Shown: piece by piece, positions 1 through 9,089 of the stretch | Numbering within the stretch: the first letter of the stretch is position 1 | Layout of the letters: every line of letters begins with the position of its first letter | Notes under the pieces: model-generated | Seen by the model: only the letters and a program-made list of their open reading frames with translations | Told to the model about the DNA's origin: nothing | Database searches by the model: none | Made by a program: the position numbers and the translations under genes | Assembly: GCA_963779685.1 (NCBI GenBank) | Contig: CAVZZG010000001.1 | Coordinates: forward strand, 558,001 to 622,000 | Direction: 5' to 3' | From: CAVZZG01 sp963779685 | Lineage (GTDB): Bacteria; Actinomycetota; Thermoleophilia; Gaiellales; F1-60-MAGs149 | DNA length: 64,000 bases

Positions 1-1
1 C

Positions 2-1267
2 GTCGACGCCGCCCTCAGCGTGTCGCCATCCGGGGTGCCGTCGGTCAGCCCCGCCACCGACGGCGTGAGCCTCGACGCGCCGACGGCGCTGCGGGCGATC
101 GGGGTCGCCGCGCTGGCAGGGGACACGGCGACGGTAGTGCTGCGACCGGTCTCGCCTGCGATCACCACCGCCGATGCGCAGCAGGCGTCGGCTCAGGTCA
201 GCCAGACCCTGTCCGCGCCGGTCACGCTGATGGCGGGCAACCACCGGCTGGGGCGGCTGAGGCCGGCCGATCTCGCACCGCTGCTGCGGGTCGCGACGGC
301 CGGCGGCGCCTTCGCGCTGACGTTCGACCAGGCCGGGCTGACGCGGTTGGTGCGACCTCTGGCGCGTCACGCGGAGAAGCAGCCCAGGGACGCCCACTTC
401 CGCACGCACGGCAAGCGCGCCGTCGTCGTCCGCGGCGTGAACGGCCTGAAGTTCGACGCCGCCGGCACCGCCACCGCCATCGCGCAGGCCGGGCTGCTGC
501 CGCAGAGCCGGGTGGCGCAGGTCGCCATGATCAGCACGCCGCCCCACTTCACCACCCAGCAGGCTCGTGCGCTCGGCATCACCCGCGCCCTGTTCAAGAC
601 CCCCATCACGACCAGCATGGGTGCCTCGTCGGCGAACCGGATCTGGAACGTCCACCTGCTCGCCCAGATCCTCGACGGCCACATCATCCAGGCCGGCGAG
701 ACCTTCGACTTCAACCAGGTCGTCGGCCAGCGCACCGTCGAGCGCGGCTTCCGCACCGGGCAGCAGATCGAGAACGGCCAGCTCGTGCCGGCCGTCGGCG
801 GCGGCGTCTGCCAGGTGGCGACGACGCTGTTCGACGCCGCGTTCTACGCCGGCCTCAAGATCACGGCGCGCACCAACCACCAGTTCTACATCTCGCACTA
901 CCCGCTGGGCATGGATGCGACGGTGTCGTGGGGCGGGCCCGAGTTCCGGTTCGTGAACACCCTGCACCACGCGATCCTGCTCCGCATGAGCTACACCAAC
1001 TCGACCCTCTCGGCCCAGTTCTACTCGACGCCCGACGGCATCAGGGTGACGCAGGTGACCGGCCCGCGGTCGGGCGCCGGCGCCGGGTTCAACGTGACGG
1101 TGTTCCGCACCATCCGGCGCAACGGCAAGGTGGTGCGGCGCGACTCCTTCTCGTCGCACTACGTCCCGCCGGTCGTGCCCAAGCCCCCGGCCGTCAAGAA
1201 GCCGAAGAAGAAGCACGTCAAGCCGCCGGTGCAGACGCCGCCGACGCCGCCCGTGACGACTACCTGA
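2..1267 (+). CDS. VanW family protein, 5' end outside window
   Basis: The frame is open to the left window edge, so the first visible GTG at 20 need not be the true start and the gene is probably cut. The visible part is about 420 codons. The VanW-type domain lies in the second half, around residues 205-330 counted from 20, with its most recognisable stretch GGGVCQVATTLF near residues 260-271. The C-terminus is a lysine/proline-rich low-complexity tail. Family members are usually cell-envelope proteins with N-terminal membrane and peptidoglycan-binding-like modules, which would lie upstream of the window; the exact function is not established. The 3' end overlaps the convergent MMPL gene by 8 bases. 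Confidence 0.8.
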   Translation, partial: VDAALSVSPSGVPSVSPATDGVSLDAPTALRAIGVAALAGDTATVVLRPVSPAITTADAQQASAQVSQTLSAPVTLMAGNHRLGRLRPADLAPLLRVATAGGAFALTFDQAGLTRLVRPLARHAEKQPRDAHFRTHGKRAVVVRGVNGLKFDAAGTATAIAQAGLLPQSRVAQVAMISTPPHFTTQQARALGITRALFKTPITTSMGASSANRIWNVHLLAQILDGHIIQAGETFDFNQVVGQRTVERGFRTGQQIENGQLVPAVGGGVCQVATTLFDAAFYAGLKITARTNHQFYISHYPLGMDATVSWGGPEFRFVNTLHHAILLRMSYTNSTLSAQFYSTPDGIRVTQVTGPRSGAGAGFNVTVFRTIRRNGKVVRRDSFSSHYVPPVVPKPPAVKKPKKKHVKPPVQTPPTPPVTTT

Positions 1268-3377
1268 GGCGAGCCCTCGGGAACCACCAGTTCGCGCGGC
1301 CCATCAGCTTCATCAGGCTGGGCACGATCACCGCCCGGATGATGGTCGCGTCGATGAGGATGGCGGCGGCGAGCCCGAAGCCGAACTCCTGCATCTCGAT
1401 GAACCGCGACGCCGCCAGCCCGCCGAAGGCGATCACCATGATCACGGCCGCCGAGGTGATCAGCTTGCCGGTACGCGCCAGCCCGGTGGACACCGCGCGG
1501 GTGTTGTCGGGCACGAGGTCGTACTCCTCGCGCATCCGCGACAGCAGGAACACCTCGTAGTCCATCGACAACCCGAACAGGAACGCGAACAGGAACAGCG
1601 GGATCCAGACCGCGATCTGGTCGGTGGTCTCGAACCCGAACAGCTTCGCCCCGACCCCCTCCTGGAACACCAGCACCAGCAGGCCGTAGGCCCCGGCGAC
1701 CGACAGCAGGTTCATGAAGACCGCCTTCGCCGGCAGCAGCCACGAGCGGAACGCGCGCAGGAGGGCCACGTAGGTGAGCCCGAGCACGGCGGCGAGGATC
1801 CAGCCGAAGTGGCCGTACAGCGACTGCTGGAAGTCGGCGAACACGGCCGGGCCGCCGCCGACGAGGTAGGTCGTCCCCGTCGGCAGCACCCGTGGCAGGA
1901 TTGTCCGGCGGAGCTCGTCGACCAGCCGGTTGGCAGCCGCCGAGCCCACCTGGCCGGTGCCGTACACGCTGATCAGCGTCACGCCCGGCCGCCGTGGCGA
2001 CGGCGTCACCTCGACCCGGATCACGCCCGGCGCCGTCCGTAACCGCGTCGCGGCCGCTTGCAGCCGTGACGCGGGTGCCGCCACCCACACCCGCGCCGGC
2101 GTCACGCCGCCGCCGCCGAAGGTCGCGGCGAGCAGCTTCGAGCCGGCCACGGCCGGGCCGGTGTTCGGGATCGCGGCCAGCGGCGAGTTGCCCAGGTGCA
2201 GGTTGCGCACCGGGCTCGCGATCAGCAGCATCACGATCGCCCCCACCGCCAGGAACGCCACCGGAGCGCGCATGATCGCGCCGGCCAGCCCGCGCCAGAG
2301 GCGCGACTCGTCGGCCCTGACGATGGCGCCGGGCACCACCCGACCGCGGTCGAGCCGGGTGCCGAGGACGCCCAGCAGCGCCGGCAGCAGGGTCAGCGCC
2401 GCGGTCACGGTCACCAGCGGGATCAGCACGCCCGCGATCCCGAACGAGCGCACGAACGGCACCGGCACCATCAGCAGCGCTGCCAGGCCTATCGCGACCG
2501 TCGCGCCCGAGAACAGCACCGCCCGGCCCGCCCGGCGGGTGGTGCGCTGCAGCGCCAGCTCGACGTCGCCGTCGCGGTGCAGCTCCTCGCGGAAGCGGTA
2601 GACCACGAGCAGCGAGTAGTCGACCGTGATGCCGAGGCCGATGAGCGTGACGACGTTGGGCGCATAGACCGTGACGTCGACGACGCGGCTCATGGCCGCC
2701 ACCAGCGCGAGCACGGTCGGCAGGACGACGGCGGCCAGGATCAGTGGCACTAGCCCGGCCACGAGCGTGCCGAGCACCAGGACGAGCACGATCAGCGTCA
2801 GCGGCCCTGCGATCAGCTCGGCGCGGTGCAGGTCCTGCTGCAGGGTCGGGTTCGTCTCCTGCTGGATGGCCGGCGCCCCGGCCGTGAAGACCTCGACGCC
2901 GCCCGGCAGCGACCGGCCGGCGGCCCGCTGCACGGGGGCGACGCCGTCCAGCGCCTGCTGGTGCTCGTCGAACGGCACGTTGATGTAGCCGATGCGGCCG
3001 TCCGCCGACACGCCGGAGGCGCCGGTGGCCGAGGCGAACGGTGAGTCGATCGGCGTGCCCGGGAAGGCGGTGCGCAGGCGGCCGAGCACCGCCTCGACCT
3101 CGGCCCGGTGGGCGCTCAGCACGTTCGGGCTGCGGAACACCACCTGCACCGGCTCCGCCCGCGGGATGCCGAAGTCGCGCGCCAGCAGCGCGCCCGCCCG
3201 GATCGACTCCGAGCCGGGGAGCTCCTGGCGATTGGTGAGCGCGCCCCCGACGAGGCCCGAGAAGGCCAGCGCGGCCACGAGCACGAGCGCCCAGGCCGCG
3301 AGCACGGCCCGGCGGTGCCGGTACACGAACGCCGCGAGCCGCTCCACCCACGGAGGGTACCGTCGGCCCCGTACCAT
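1260..3377 (-). CDS. MMPL/RND-type membrane transporter
   Basis: A 705-residue integral membrane protein of the MMPL (mycobacterial membrane protein large) class of RND exporters. It opens with a membrane-proximal segment typical of the family (FVYRHRRAVLAAW), followed by an extracytoplasmic loop, a six-helix bundle, a second loop around residues 380-520, and a second bundle containing the hallmark FGLSMDYEVFLLSRMRE. Substrates of this family are lipids or hydrophobic compounds, and nothing here fixes which. ATG at 3377 gives full length; a GTG at 3347 also fits but has no better ribosome site. It is divergent from the cupin gene with only 26 bases between the starts. Confidence 0.88.
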   Translation of the reverse strand: MVRGRRYPPWVERLAAFVYRHRRAVLAAWALVLVAALAFSGLVGGALTNRQELPGSESIRAGALLARDFGIPRAEPVQVVFRSPNVLSAHRAEVEAVLGRLRTAFPGTPIDSPFASATGASGVSADGRIGYINVPFDEHQQALDGVAPVQRAAGRSLPGGVEVFTAGAPAIQQETNPTLQQDLHRAELIAGPLTLIVLVLVLGTLVAGLVPLILAAVVLPTVLALVAAMSRVVDVTVYAPNVVTLIGLGITVDYSLLVVYRFREELHRDGDVELALQRTTRRAGRAVLFSGATVAIGLAALLMVPVPFVRSFGIAGVLIPLVTVTAALTLLPALLGVLGTRLDRGRVVPGAIVRADESRLWRGLAGAIMRAPVAFLAVGAIVMLLIASPVRNLHLGNSPLAAIPNTGPAVAGSKLLAATFGGGGVTPARVWVAAPASRLQAAATRLRTAPGVIRVEVTPSPRRPGVTLISVYGTGQVGSAAANRLVDELRRTILPRVLPTGTTYLVGGGPAVFADFQQSLYGHFGWILAAVLGLTYVALLRAFRSWLLPAKAVFMNLLSVAGAYGLLVLVFQEGVGAKLFGFETTDQIAVWIPLFLFAFLFGLSMDYEVFLLSRMREEYDLVPDNTRAVSTGLARTGKLITSAAVIMVIAFGGLAASRFIEMQEFGFGLAAAILIDATIIRAVIVPSLMKLMGRANWWFPRARLR

Positions 3378-3403
3378 GTAGGCAGCGAACCAGGAGGACC
3401 CGC

Positions 3404-3763
3404 ATGTCCGCGACCGTGCCCGCGCTGACCGACACCGATGCCGCCACCGCCGACCTCGTGCCCGGCGGTGTCAAGCCGAACCCGACCTGGGGCGAGCCGA
3501 CCGAGTCGGCGCTCGTCCTGCACGCGAGCGGCATGTTCGAGACGGGCGTCTGGGAATGCACGCCCGGCTCGTGGCCGTCGGCGCGCGATGGCTACGAGGA
3601 GGTCTGCACCTACCTCACCGGCGCCGGCGTCGTCACCGACGCGGACGGCACCGAGCACGTCATCGCGCCGGGCGTGACGATGGTCTTCCCCGACGGGTGG
3701 CAGGGCACCTGGACGCTGACCGAGACGACCCGCAAGGTCTACTCCATCTATCGCCTGAAGTAG
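3404..3763 (+). CDS. Small single-domain cupin protein (Cupin_3/DUF861-like)
   Basis: A 119-residue protein that is almost entirely one cupin barrel, with the pattern WECTPGSW, DGYEEVCTYLTG, TMVFPDGWQGTWTL, as in the (S)-ureidoglycine aminohydrolase/EutQ-like Cupin_3 family. Members act as small metalloenzymes or sugar/amine-binding proteins; the substrate is not predictable here. AGGAGG at 3392-3397 lies 6 bases before the ATG, fixing the start. It begins a co-directional run with the SufR-like regulator and the MFS transporter. Confidence 0.8.
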   Translation: MSATVPALTDTDAATADLVPGGVKPNPTWGEPTESALVLHASGMFETGVWECTPGSWPSARDGYEEVCTYLTGAGVVTDADGTEHVIAPGVTMVFPDGWQGTWTLTETTRKVYSIYRLK

Positions 3764-3787
3764 AGAGGCGGGTAGTACCATCTGGCT

Positions 3788-4432
3788 GTGTCCCAGGCGA
3801 CTCCGAAGGAAGCGCCCGGCAGCTCGCGCCGGCTGGTGCTCGACGTGCTCAAGCGCCGCGGCGAGGCGCGGGCCGAGGAGATCGCCGACGCGCTCGGCGT
3901 GACCGTCTCGGCTGCGCGCCAGCAGCTGGGTGGGCTGCAGACGGCGGGTCTCGTCGAGCACCGCGAGGTGAAGGGCGCGCCCGGCCGGCCCAAGCACGTC
4001 TACCGGCTCACCGATGCCGCCCAGGAGCTGTTTCCGAACTCGTACGGCGAGCTCGCCACCGAGCTGCTCCAGTTCGTGGGCGAAGAGGATCCGGCGCTGC
4101 TGCAGCGGGTGTTCGAGCGCTCCCGCCAGGTGCGCCTGGGCCGGGCCCTGGAGCGGCTCGAAGGGAAGTCGTTCGACGCCCGGGTCGAGGAGCTGGCGGC
4201 GATCCTCAGTGAGGAGGGCTACCTCGCGTCGTTCGAGCGGTCGGAGGACGGCAGCTACGTCGTGCAGGAGCACAACTGCGCGATCATCGACGTCGCTCAG
4301 CTGTCGCGCATGCCCTGTATCGCCGAGATCGACTTCCTGCGTGAAGCCCTCCCCGACGCCGCCATCGAGCGCGTCGCGCACATGCTCGGCGGCGCGCATC
4401 TCTGCGCCTACCGCATCTCCCGCACGGCGTGA
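3788..4432 (+). CDS. SufR/ArsR-like winged-helix regulator with C-terminal cysteine motif
   Basis: A 214-residue regulator. Residues 15-75 form a winged helix (EEIADALGVTVSAARQQL), and the C-terminal part resembles the iron-sulfur regulator SufR. Cysteines fall at residues 164, 177 and 206, close to the SufR ligand spacing, but the remaining ligand position (about 190) is Asp here. It may bind an Fe-S cluster and control the adjoining MFS gene or Fe-S/redox functions; this is inference from the family. The start is GTG with no strong Shine-Dalgarno. The stop overlaps the start of the MFS gene (GTGA), implying translational coupling. Confidence 0.78.
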   Translation: MSQATPKEAPGSSRRLVLDVLKRRGEARAEEIADALGVTVSAARQQLGGLQTAGLVEHREVKGAPGRPKHVYRLTDAAQELFPNSYGELATELLQFVGEEDPALLQRVFERSRQVRLGRALERLEGKSFDARVEELAAILSEEGYLASFERSEDGSYVVQEHNCAIIDVAQLSRMPCIAEIDFLREALPDAAIERVAHMLGGAHLCAYRISRTA

Positions 4433-5616
4433 CCGACTACCGGCGCAGGGTCTGGCTCCTGACGGTGTCGCGGGTGCTCGCGATGGGCGGCACCATGGCC
4501 GCCTACGCCACCCTCACCTACACCGTCTACCACGAGACCGGCTCCACCAAGTGGCTGGCTGCCGTCACGTTCGCGACCATCAGCATCGCCGGCCTGGTCA
4601 CGCCCGCGTCGGGCTGGCTGGCCGACCGCTACGACCGCAGGCGGTTGATGGTCGGCTCCGACCTCTCGGTGGCCGTCGTCTACGTCGCGCTGGCGATGGC
4701 CAACCAGCCGAGCGCGCTCGTGCTGCTCGGTGCCATCTCCTCCGTCGTGGCGTCGCCCTTCATCCCGGCCAGCCGGGCCGCGATCCCGAACCTCGTCCCG
4801 CCCGACCAGCTCACCTGGGCCAACAGCATGGTCGCGCGCGCCTTCGCGATCAGCTTCACGGGCGGCCCGATCCTCGGCGGCATCCTGCTGTCGCTGATCG
4901 GCGTGGACGGCGTGTTCCTGCTGGCGGCCGGGATGACGACCGTCTCGGCGCTGCTCGTCGCCGGCATGGACGGCTCCTTCAAGGCCACCGCCCGGCCGGG
5001 CGAGGCTCACGAGTCCGGTGGCGCGCGCGAGGGCTTCCGCTTCATCTCGAAGAGCCGGTTGCTGCGTGCGCTGATCATCTCGGAGGTGGTGGCCTTCTCG
5101 GGCGTCGGGTTCGCGATCGTCGCCGACGCCCCGCTCGCGAAGCAGTTCGGCGTCGGCGCCGTCGGCTACGGCCTCCTGCTCGCCTCGTGGGGCACCGGCA
5201 CACTGATCGGTGCCACCGTGGCTCCGCGCCTCTCGCGCTTCGGCGACGACCTGTTCCGCGTGATCATGGGCATGGCGACGATTGGCGCGAGCATTGCGAC
5301 CTGCTGGTTCCTGCCGTGGTTCTGGGCGATTCTGGCCGTCTCCATCTTCGGCGGGTTCGGCGGCGGCGTGGTCGAGGTGTGCCGTCAGACACTGCTGCAG
5401 ACCCACACGCCCGATGCCGTCCGCGGCCGCGTGTTCGCCGCCGCGGAGGGCATCGGCAGCCTGTCGTTCGCGGCATCGTTCGTGGTCGCCGGCGCGATCG
5501 TCGGCATCGTCGGCCCGCAGGCCTCCTACGGCATCTGCGGCATCTTCTTCATGGCCGGCGCCGCGCTCGTGTACGTGCTGACCGGCTACCGCCGGGTCGC
5601 GCCCGAGGCGGCCTGA
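4429..5616 (+). CDS. MFS transporter
   Basis: A 395-residue major facilitator superfamily protein with about 12 predicted membrane segments. The MFS loop 2-3 signature appears as SGWLADRYDRRRLM near residues 63-76, and the second-half region QTLLQTHTPDAVRGRVFAAAEG resembles MFS_3-type exporters (enterobactin exporter-like). The substrate is unknown. It begins inside the stop of the SufR-like gene, so the two are probably co-expressed and the regulator may sense the transported compound or a stress relieved by it. Confidence 0.85.
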   Translation: MTDYRRRVWLLTVSRVLAMGGTMAAYATLTYTVYHETGSTKWLAAVTFATISIAGLVTPASGWLADRYDRRRLMVGSDLSVAVVYVALAMANQPSALVLLGAISSVVASPFIPASRAAIPNLVPPDQLTWANSMVARAFAISFTGGPILGGILLSLIGVDGVFLLAAGMTTVSALLVAGMDGSFKATARPGEAHESGGAREGFRFISKSRLLRALIISEVVAFSGVGFAIVADAPLAKQFGVGAVGYGLLLASWGTGTLIGATVAPRLSRFGDDLFRVIMGMATIGASIATCWFLPWFWAILAVSIFGGFGGGVVEVCRQTLLQTHTPDAVRGRVFAAAEGIGSLSFAASFVVAGAIVGIVGPQASYGICGIFFMAGAALVYVLTGYRRVAPEAA

Positions 5617-5653
5617 TCGGGCCGACCGCCGGCCTGTCGGTCAACTCGTATGG

Positions 5654-5671
5654 ATCTGCATCAGTGCAGAT
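5654..5671. promoter_or_regulatory. Inverted repeat upstream of Rieske oxygenase gene
   Basis: A perfect 7-bp inverted repeat, ATCTGCA-TCAG-TGCAGAT, lies about 54 bases before the Rieske oxygenase start in the 108-base gap after the MFS gene. There is no following T-run, so an operator is more likely than a terminator. The binding protein is unknown. Confidence 0.45.
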
Positions 5672-5724
5672 GCATGACAACAGGGTCGATGAGGCCTTTT
5701 GGAGGGTTGTGATGATGCCTCACA

Positions 5725-6993
5725 ATGCTCCCCGTGCCCGATACGACCCACGGCAATCCGTCCCGGCCGATCCCGCGTGCGGCGTTCGTGCGCGAGGAGA
5801 CCTACCGGGCTACGCGGCTGCCGGTCGACTACGCCTCCACCCTGATCCCCGACGCCTACACGGCCGAGGCGTTCGCCGAGGAGGAGCGCGACCGGGTGTT
5901 CGGTCGCAGCTGGGTGCCGGTGTGTGCGAGCGACGAGGTGCGCGAGACGGGCGCGTACGTCGTGGTCGAGGTGGCGGGGCGCTCACTGATCGTGTGCCGC
6001 GCGGCAGACGGCGCGCTGCGGGCCCATCACAACGTCTGCCGGCACCGCGGCGCGCGCCTGTGCATCGAACCGCGCGGCCGGGTGAAGCGCTTCTTCCAGT
6101 GCCCGTACCACGCCTGGGCCTACGACCTCGAGGGCCGCTGCCTCGGCACGCCGCTGTTCACGCCCGAGGCGGGCATCCCCGACGACCAGCGCCACCTGTT
6201 CGACATGGGCGCGGTGCGCGAGTTCGACATCGCCGACCACGGGCTGCACCCGGCCCGGGCCGACGAGTGGGGCGGCCTTGCCTTCGTGTGCCTCGACGCT
6301 GCCGCGCCGCCACTGCCTGCGATGCTCGGCGACCTGCCCGGGCGGCTCGCCGGCTACCGCCTGGCCGAACAGCGGTTGGTGCACCGCGCCGAGTACGAGA
6401 TCTCGGCCGACTGGAAGCTGATCGGCGAGAACTTCATGGAGTACTACCACCTGCCGTGGGTGCACCCGGGGCTGGTGAAGGTCTCGCCGATGGCCGACCA
6501 CCACCGGTGGCAGGGCCCTGGCATGTACGTCGGCTTCTGCACCTCGCCGATCGCCTCCAACACCGACGACGGCGGCTGGAAGGGCCTGCCCGACCTACCC
6601 GGTCTCCAGGGCGACGACGCCATCAGCGCCCGCTTCGCCTGGCTGTTTCCCAACGTCGCGATCAACGCCCTGCCCAACCACACGGTGTTCCTGCTCGCCC
6701 ACCCCGCGGGGCACGGGCGCACCCGCGAGGTGCTGTACCTGCTGGCCCCACCCGAATCCGTCGAGGCCGCCGGCGACGAGGCCGAGCGGATGGTGGCCGA
6801 CCTGGTGGCGTTCTGGGACGGCGTCAACCGCGAGGACGTCGGCATCGTCGAGCGCGTCCAGCAGGGGCTCGCAGATCCCGTCTACACGGGTGGCCGCATG
6901 TGCTACCGGTTCGAGGAGTCGGTGCACCGTTTCCAGAACATGCTGATCGATCGCATGGTCGGCGTGGAGCGGATCCCGCCGGGAGACGCCTAG
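5725..6993 (+). CDS. Rieske [2Fe-2S] aromatic ring-hydroxylating oxygenase, alpha subunit
   Basis: A 422-residue terminal oxygenase subunit. The Rieske domain shows NVCRHRGARLC and FQCPYHAW (the C-x-H and C-x2-H cluster ligands). The catalytic domain shows the mononuclear-iron motif NFMEYYHLPWVHPGL with two His ligands and the acidic bridge region. Such proteins hydroxylate or demethylate aromatic rings or quaternary amines using electrons from a reductase, and no reductase gene is adjacent. ATG 5725 lacks a well-placed ribosome site; GTG 5734 in the same frame is an alternative. The 3' end meets the converging dehydrogenase gene exactly. Confidence 0.88.
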   Translation: MLPVPDTTHGNPSRPIPRAAFVREETYRATRLPVDYASTLIPDAYTAEAFAEEERDRVFGRSWVPVCASDEVRETGAYVVVEVAGRSLIVCRAADGALRAHHNVCRHRGARLCIEPRGRVKRFFQCPYHAWAYDLEGRCLGTPLFTPEAGIPDDQRHLFDMGAVREFDIADHGLHPARADEWGGLAFVCLDAAAPPLPAMLGDLPGRLAGYRLAEQRLVHRAEYEISADWKLIGENFMEYYHLPWVHPGLVKVSPMADHHRWQGPGMYVGFCTSPIASNTDDGGWKGLPDLPGLQGDDAISARFAWLFPNVAINALPNHTVFLLAHPAGHGRTREVLYLLAPPESVEAAGDEAERMVADLVAFWDGVNREDVGIVERVQQGLADPVYTGGRMCYRFEESVHRFQNMLIDRMVGVERIPPGDA

Positions 6994-7899
6994 CTACGCC
7001 GGGTCGATCTGCGCCGGGAACCCCGGTGCGCGCAGGTCGGTGCCGAGCGCGTCCTCGAGCAGCTTGACGACCTGCGTCGACCAGGCCTGCCCGCCGTACT
7101 GCTCGCGGGCGCGGACGAAGGTCTGCTCGACCAGGCCCGCCAGCTCCAGCGGCACGCCCAGCTCGCGGCCGAGGTCGTGGGCGAAGCCGAGGTCCTTCAG
7201 GGCCAGGTCCATCGTGAAGCCGATGTCGTAGGAGCCGTTCAGGATCAGCTTGCTCTCGGTCTCGTGCACGAAGCTCGAGCCCGAGCTCGACGCGATCACC
7301 TCGTAGGCCGTCGCCAGATCGATGCCGGCGCGTCTGGCCAGCATCAGCGCCTCGCCGGCCGCCACCAGGTGGATGAACGCCAGCATGTTCGTGATCACCT
7401 TGATCCGCGTCGCCTGCCCCAGGTGCCCGACGTGGATCACCTTGCCGCCCATTGCCTCGAGCAGGGGGCGGCAGCTGGCAACGACGGCCACCTCGCCGCC
7501 GACGATGACCGTGATCTCACCTGCGGCGGCACGGTGCACTCCGCCGGTGACGGGGCACTCGAGCGTGGCCACGCCCTGCCGGGCGGCCAGGGCCGCCAGC
7601 CGCTCGAGCTCGTGGGCGTCGTTGGTGCTCGTATCGATCCAGATCCCGCCGGGCGCGAGGCCCGCGAGCACGCCGTCGGGCCCGGCCACGACCTCGGTCA
7701 CCGCCGCCGGCGAAGGCAGGCACGTGATGACGCAGTCCGACACCTCCGCCACCAACCGCGGTGAGCCGGCCGACGGTACGCCCAGCGCCGCCACGGCCGC
7801 CGCGTCGCGGTCGTGCACCGTCAGCGCGAAACCGCCCCGCTGCACGCTCGCCGCCAGGTGCCGGCCCAGGTGGCCGAGGCCTATGAAGCCGACGTTCAC
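6994..7899 (-). CDS. NAD(P)-dependent beta-hydroxyacid dehydrogenase (3-hydroxyisobutyrate/tartronate-semialdehyde type)
   Basis: About 301 residues. The N-terminal Rossmann motif is VGFIGLGHLGRHLA, the substrate loop is CPVTGGVHRAAAGEITVIVGG, and the catalytic-lysine region is QATRIKVITNML. This is the standard layout of 3-hydroxyisobutyrate dehydrogenase-like enzymes, which interconvert beta-hydroxyacids and semialdehydes. The GTG start at 7899 overlaps the stop of the upstream dehydratase (GTGA), so it is the third gene of a coupled operon. In this context tartronate-semialdehyde reductase or oxidation of a sugar-acid breakdown product is plausible; the substrate is inferred only. Confidence 0.85.
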   Translation of the reverse strand: MNVGFIGLGHLGRHLAASVQRGGFALTVHDRDAAAVAALGVPSAGSPRLVAEVSDCVITCLPSPAAVTEVVAGPDGVLAGLAPGGIWIDTSTNDAHELERLAALAARQGVATLECPVTGGVHRAAAGEITVIVGGEVAVVASCRPLLEAMGGKVIHVGHLGQATRIKVITNMLAFIHLVAAGEALMLARRAGIDLATAYEVIASSSGSSFVHETESKLILNGSYDIGFTMDLALKDLGFAHDLGRELGVPLELAGLVEQTFVRAREQYGGQAWSTQVVKLLEDALGTDLRAPGFPAQIDPA

Positions 7900-9089
7900 G
7901 ATGCGGCGCCGTCGCCCGAGCGCGGCGTGAGGTGCAGGTGCTGGCCGGTGTAGGGGTGGGCGAGCGCCACCGCCTCGTCCAGCTCGACGCCCAGGCCCGG
8001 GCCCGTGGGCGGGATCACGTAGCCGTCCTCCCAGCGGATCGGCTGTTGTAGGAGATCGGCGTGGATGCCGTCCCAGCGCCCGATGCCTTCCAGGATCAGG
8101 AAGTTCGGGGTGCAGGTGGCGAGCTGGATGTTGGCGGCCCCGACCACCGGGCCGCAGTACAGGTGGGGCGCGATCGAGGCGTAGTGCACCTCGGCCAGGA
8201 CGGCGATCTTCTTGCCCTCCAGGAGCCCGCCGGCCCGGCCCAGGTTCGGCTGCAGGATCGAGGCCGCGCCGGTGGCGAGCACGCGGGCGAACTCGTGCCG
8301 GGTGGTGAGGCGCTCGCCGGTCGCGACCGGGATCGTCGTCGCGCGGGCCACGCGCGCCATTTGCTCTGGCGCGTCGGGCGGGGTCGGCTCCTCGAACCAC
8401 AGCGGGTCGAAGCGCTCCAGCCGGCGTGCCAGCCGGATGGCGCCGTCGACGGTGAACTGGCCATGCGTGCCGAACAGCAGATCGCAGCCGGGCCCGACCG
8501 CCTCCCGCACCGCCGCCACGTAGCGCTCGCAGCGGTCGAGTTCCTCCAGCCGCGGCATGCGCGGGTCGTGGGACGCGTACGCGCCCGCCGGGTCGAACTT
8601 GAGCGCCGTGAAGCCCATCGCCGCGTACTCGGCGGCGCGGGTGGCGGCCAGGTCCGGGTCGCGGTAGACGTCGACCGGGTCGCCGGCCCTCTCGTAGAAG
8701 TAGGTGTAGGCGCGCAGGCGCTCGCGCACGCGACCGCCGAGCAGCTCGTAGGCCGGCTTCCCCACCGCCTTGCCGATCAGGTCCCACATCGCCATCTCGA
8801 TGCCCGACAGCACGCCGACCACGGTCGGGTCGGGCCGGCCGTGGTAGCCGGCGGCGTACACGTCGCGCCACACCGCCTCGACGTGGAACGGCTCGCGGCC
8901 CACGACGTGGCGGCCCACCACGTCCTCGATCATGCCCGCCACGAGATGGGGCGAGACGCTGGCCACGTAGCACTCGCCCAGGCCCTCGATGCCGGCGTCG
9001 GACTCCAGCTTCAGGAAGATGAAGTAGCGGCCGCCGTAGCCCGGCGTCGGGTTGCCGACCACGAACGTGCGCACGCCGGTGATCTTCAC
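7896..9089 (-). CDS. Enolase-superfamily sugar-acid dehydratase-like protein (mandelate racemase/DgoD subgroup)
   Basis: 397 residues with an N-terminal capping domain (starting KITGVRTFVVGN) and a C-terminal barrel. Visible motifs are AMWDLIGKAVGKP, ALKFDP, WFEEP, ATGERL, LQPNLGRAGG and APHLYCGP, which match galactonate-dehydratase-like members that dehydrate acid sugars. The first metal-ligand position, usually D-x-H in DgoD, reads G-T-H here, so the metal site may be altered. GTG 9089 overlaps the alcohol dehydrogenase stop, and its own stop overlaps the next start. It works with a divergent Dpp-type importer and a second enolase-superfamily enzyme. Confidence 0.85.
   Translation of the reverse strand: MKITGVRTFVVGNPTPGYGGRYFIFLKLESDAGIEGLGECYVASVSPHLVAGMIEDVVGRHVVGREPFHVEAVWRDVYAAGYHGRPDPTVVGVLSGIEMAMWDLIGKAVGKPAYELLGGRVRERLRAYTYFYERAGDPVDVYRDPDLAATRAAEYAAMGFTALKFDPAGAYASHDPRMPRLEELDRCERYVAAVREAVGPGCDLLFGTHGQFTVDGAIRLARRLERFDPLWFEEPTPPDAPEQMARVARATTIPVATGERLTTRHEFARVLATGAASILQPNLGRAGGLLEGKKIAVLAEVHYASIAPHLYCGPVVGAANIQLATCTPNFLILEGIGRWDGIHADLLQQPIRWEDGYVIPPTGPGLGVELDEAVALAHPYTGQHLHLTPRSGDGAAS

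Noticed and set aside
4014..7067. Very long plus-strand open frame through the regulator, MFS and Rieske genes
   Set aside because: It is an alternate frame of three well-supported genes, with Arg/Pro-rich composition and no domain.
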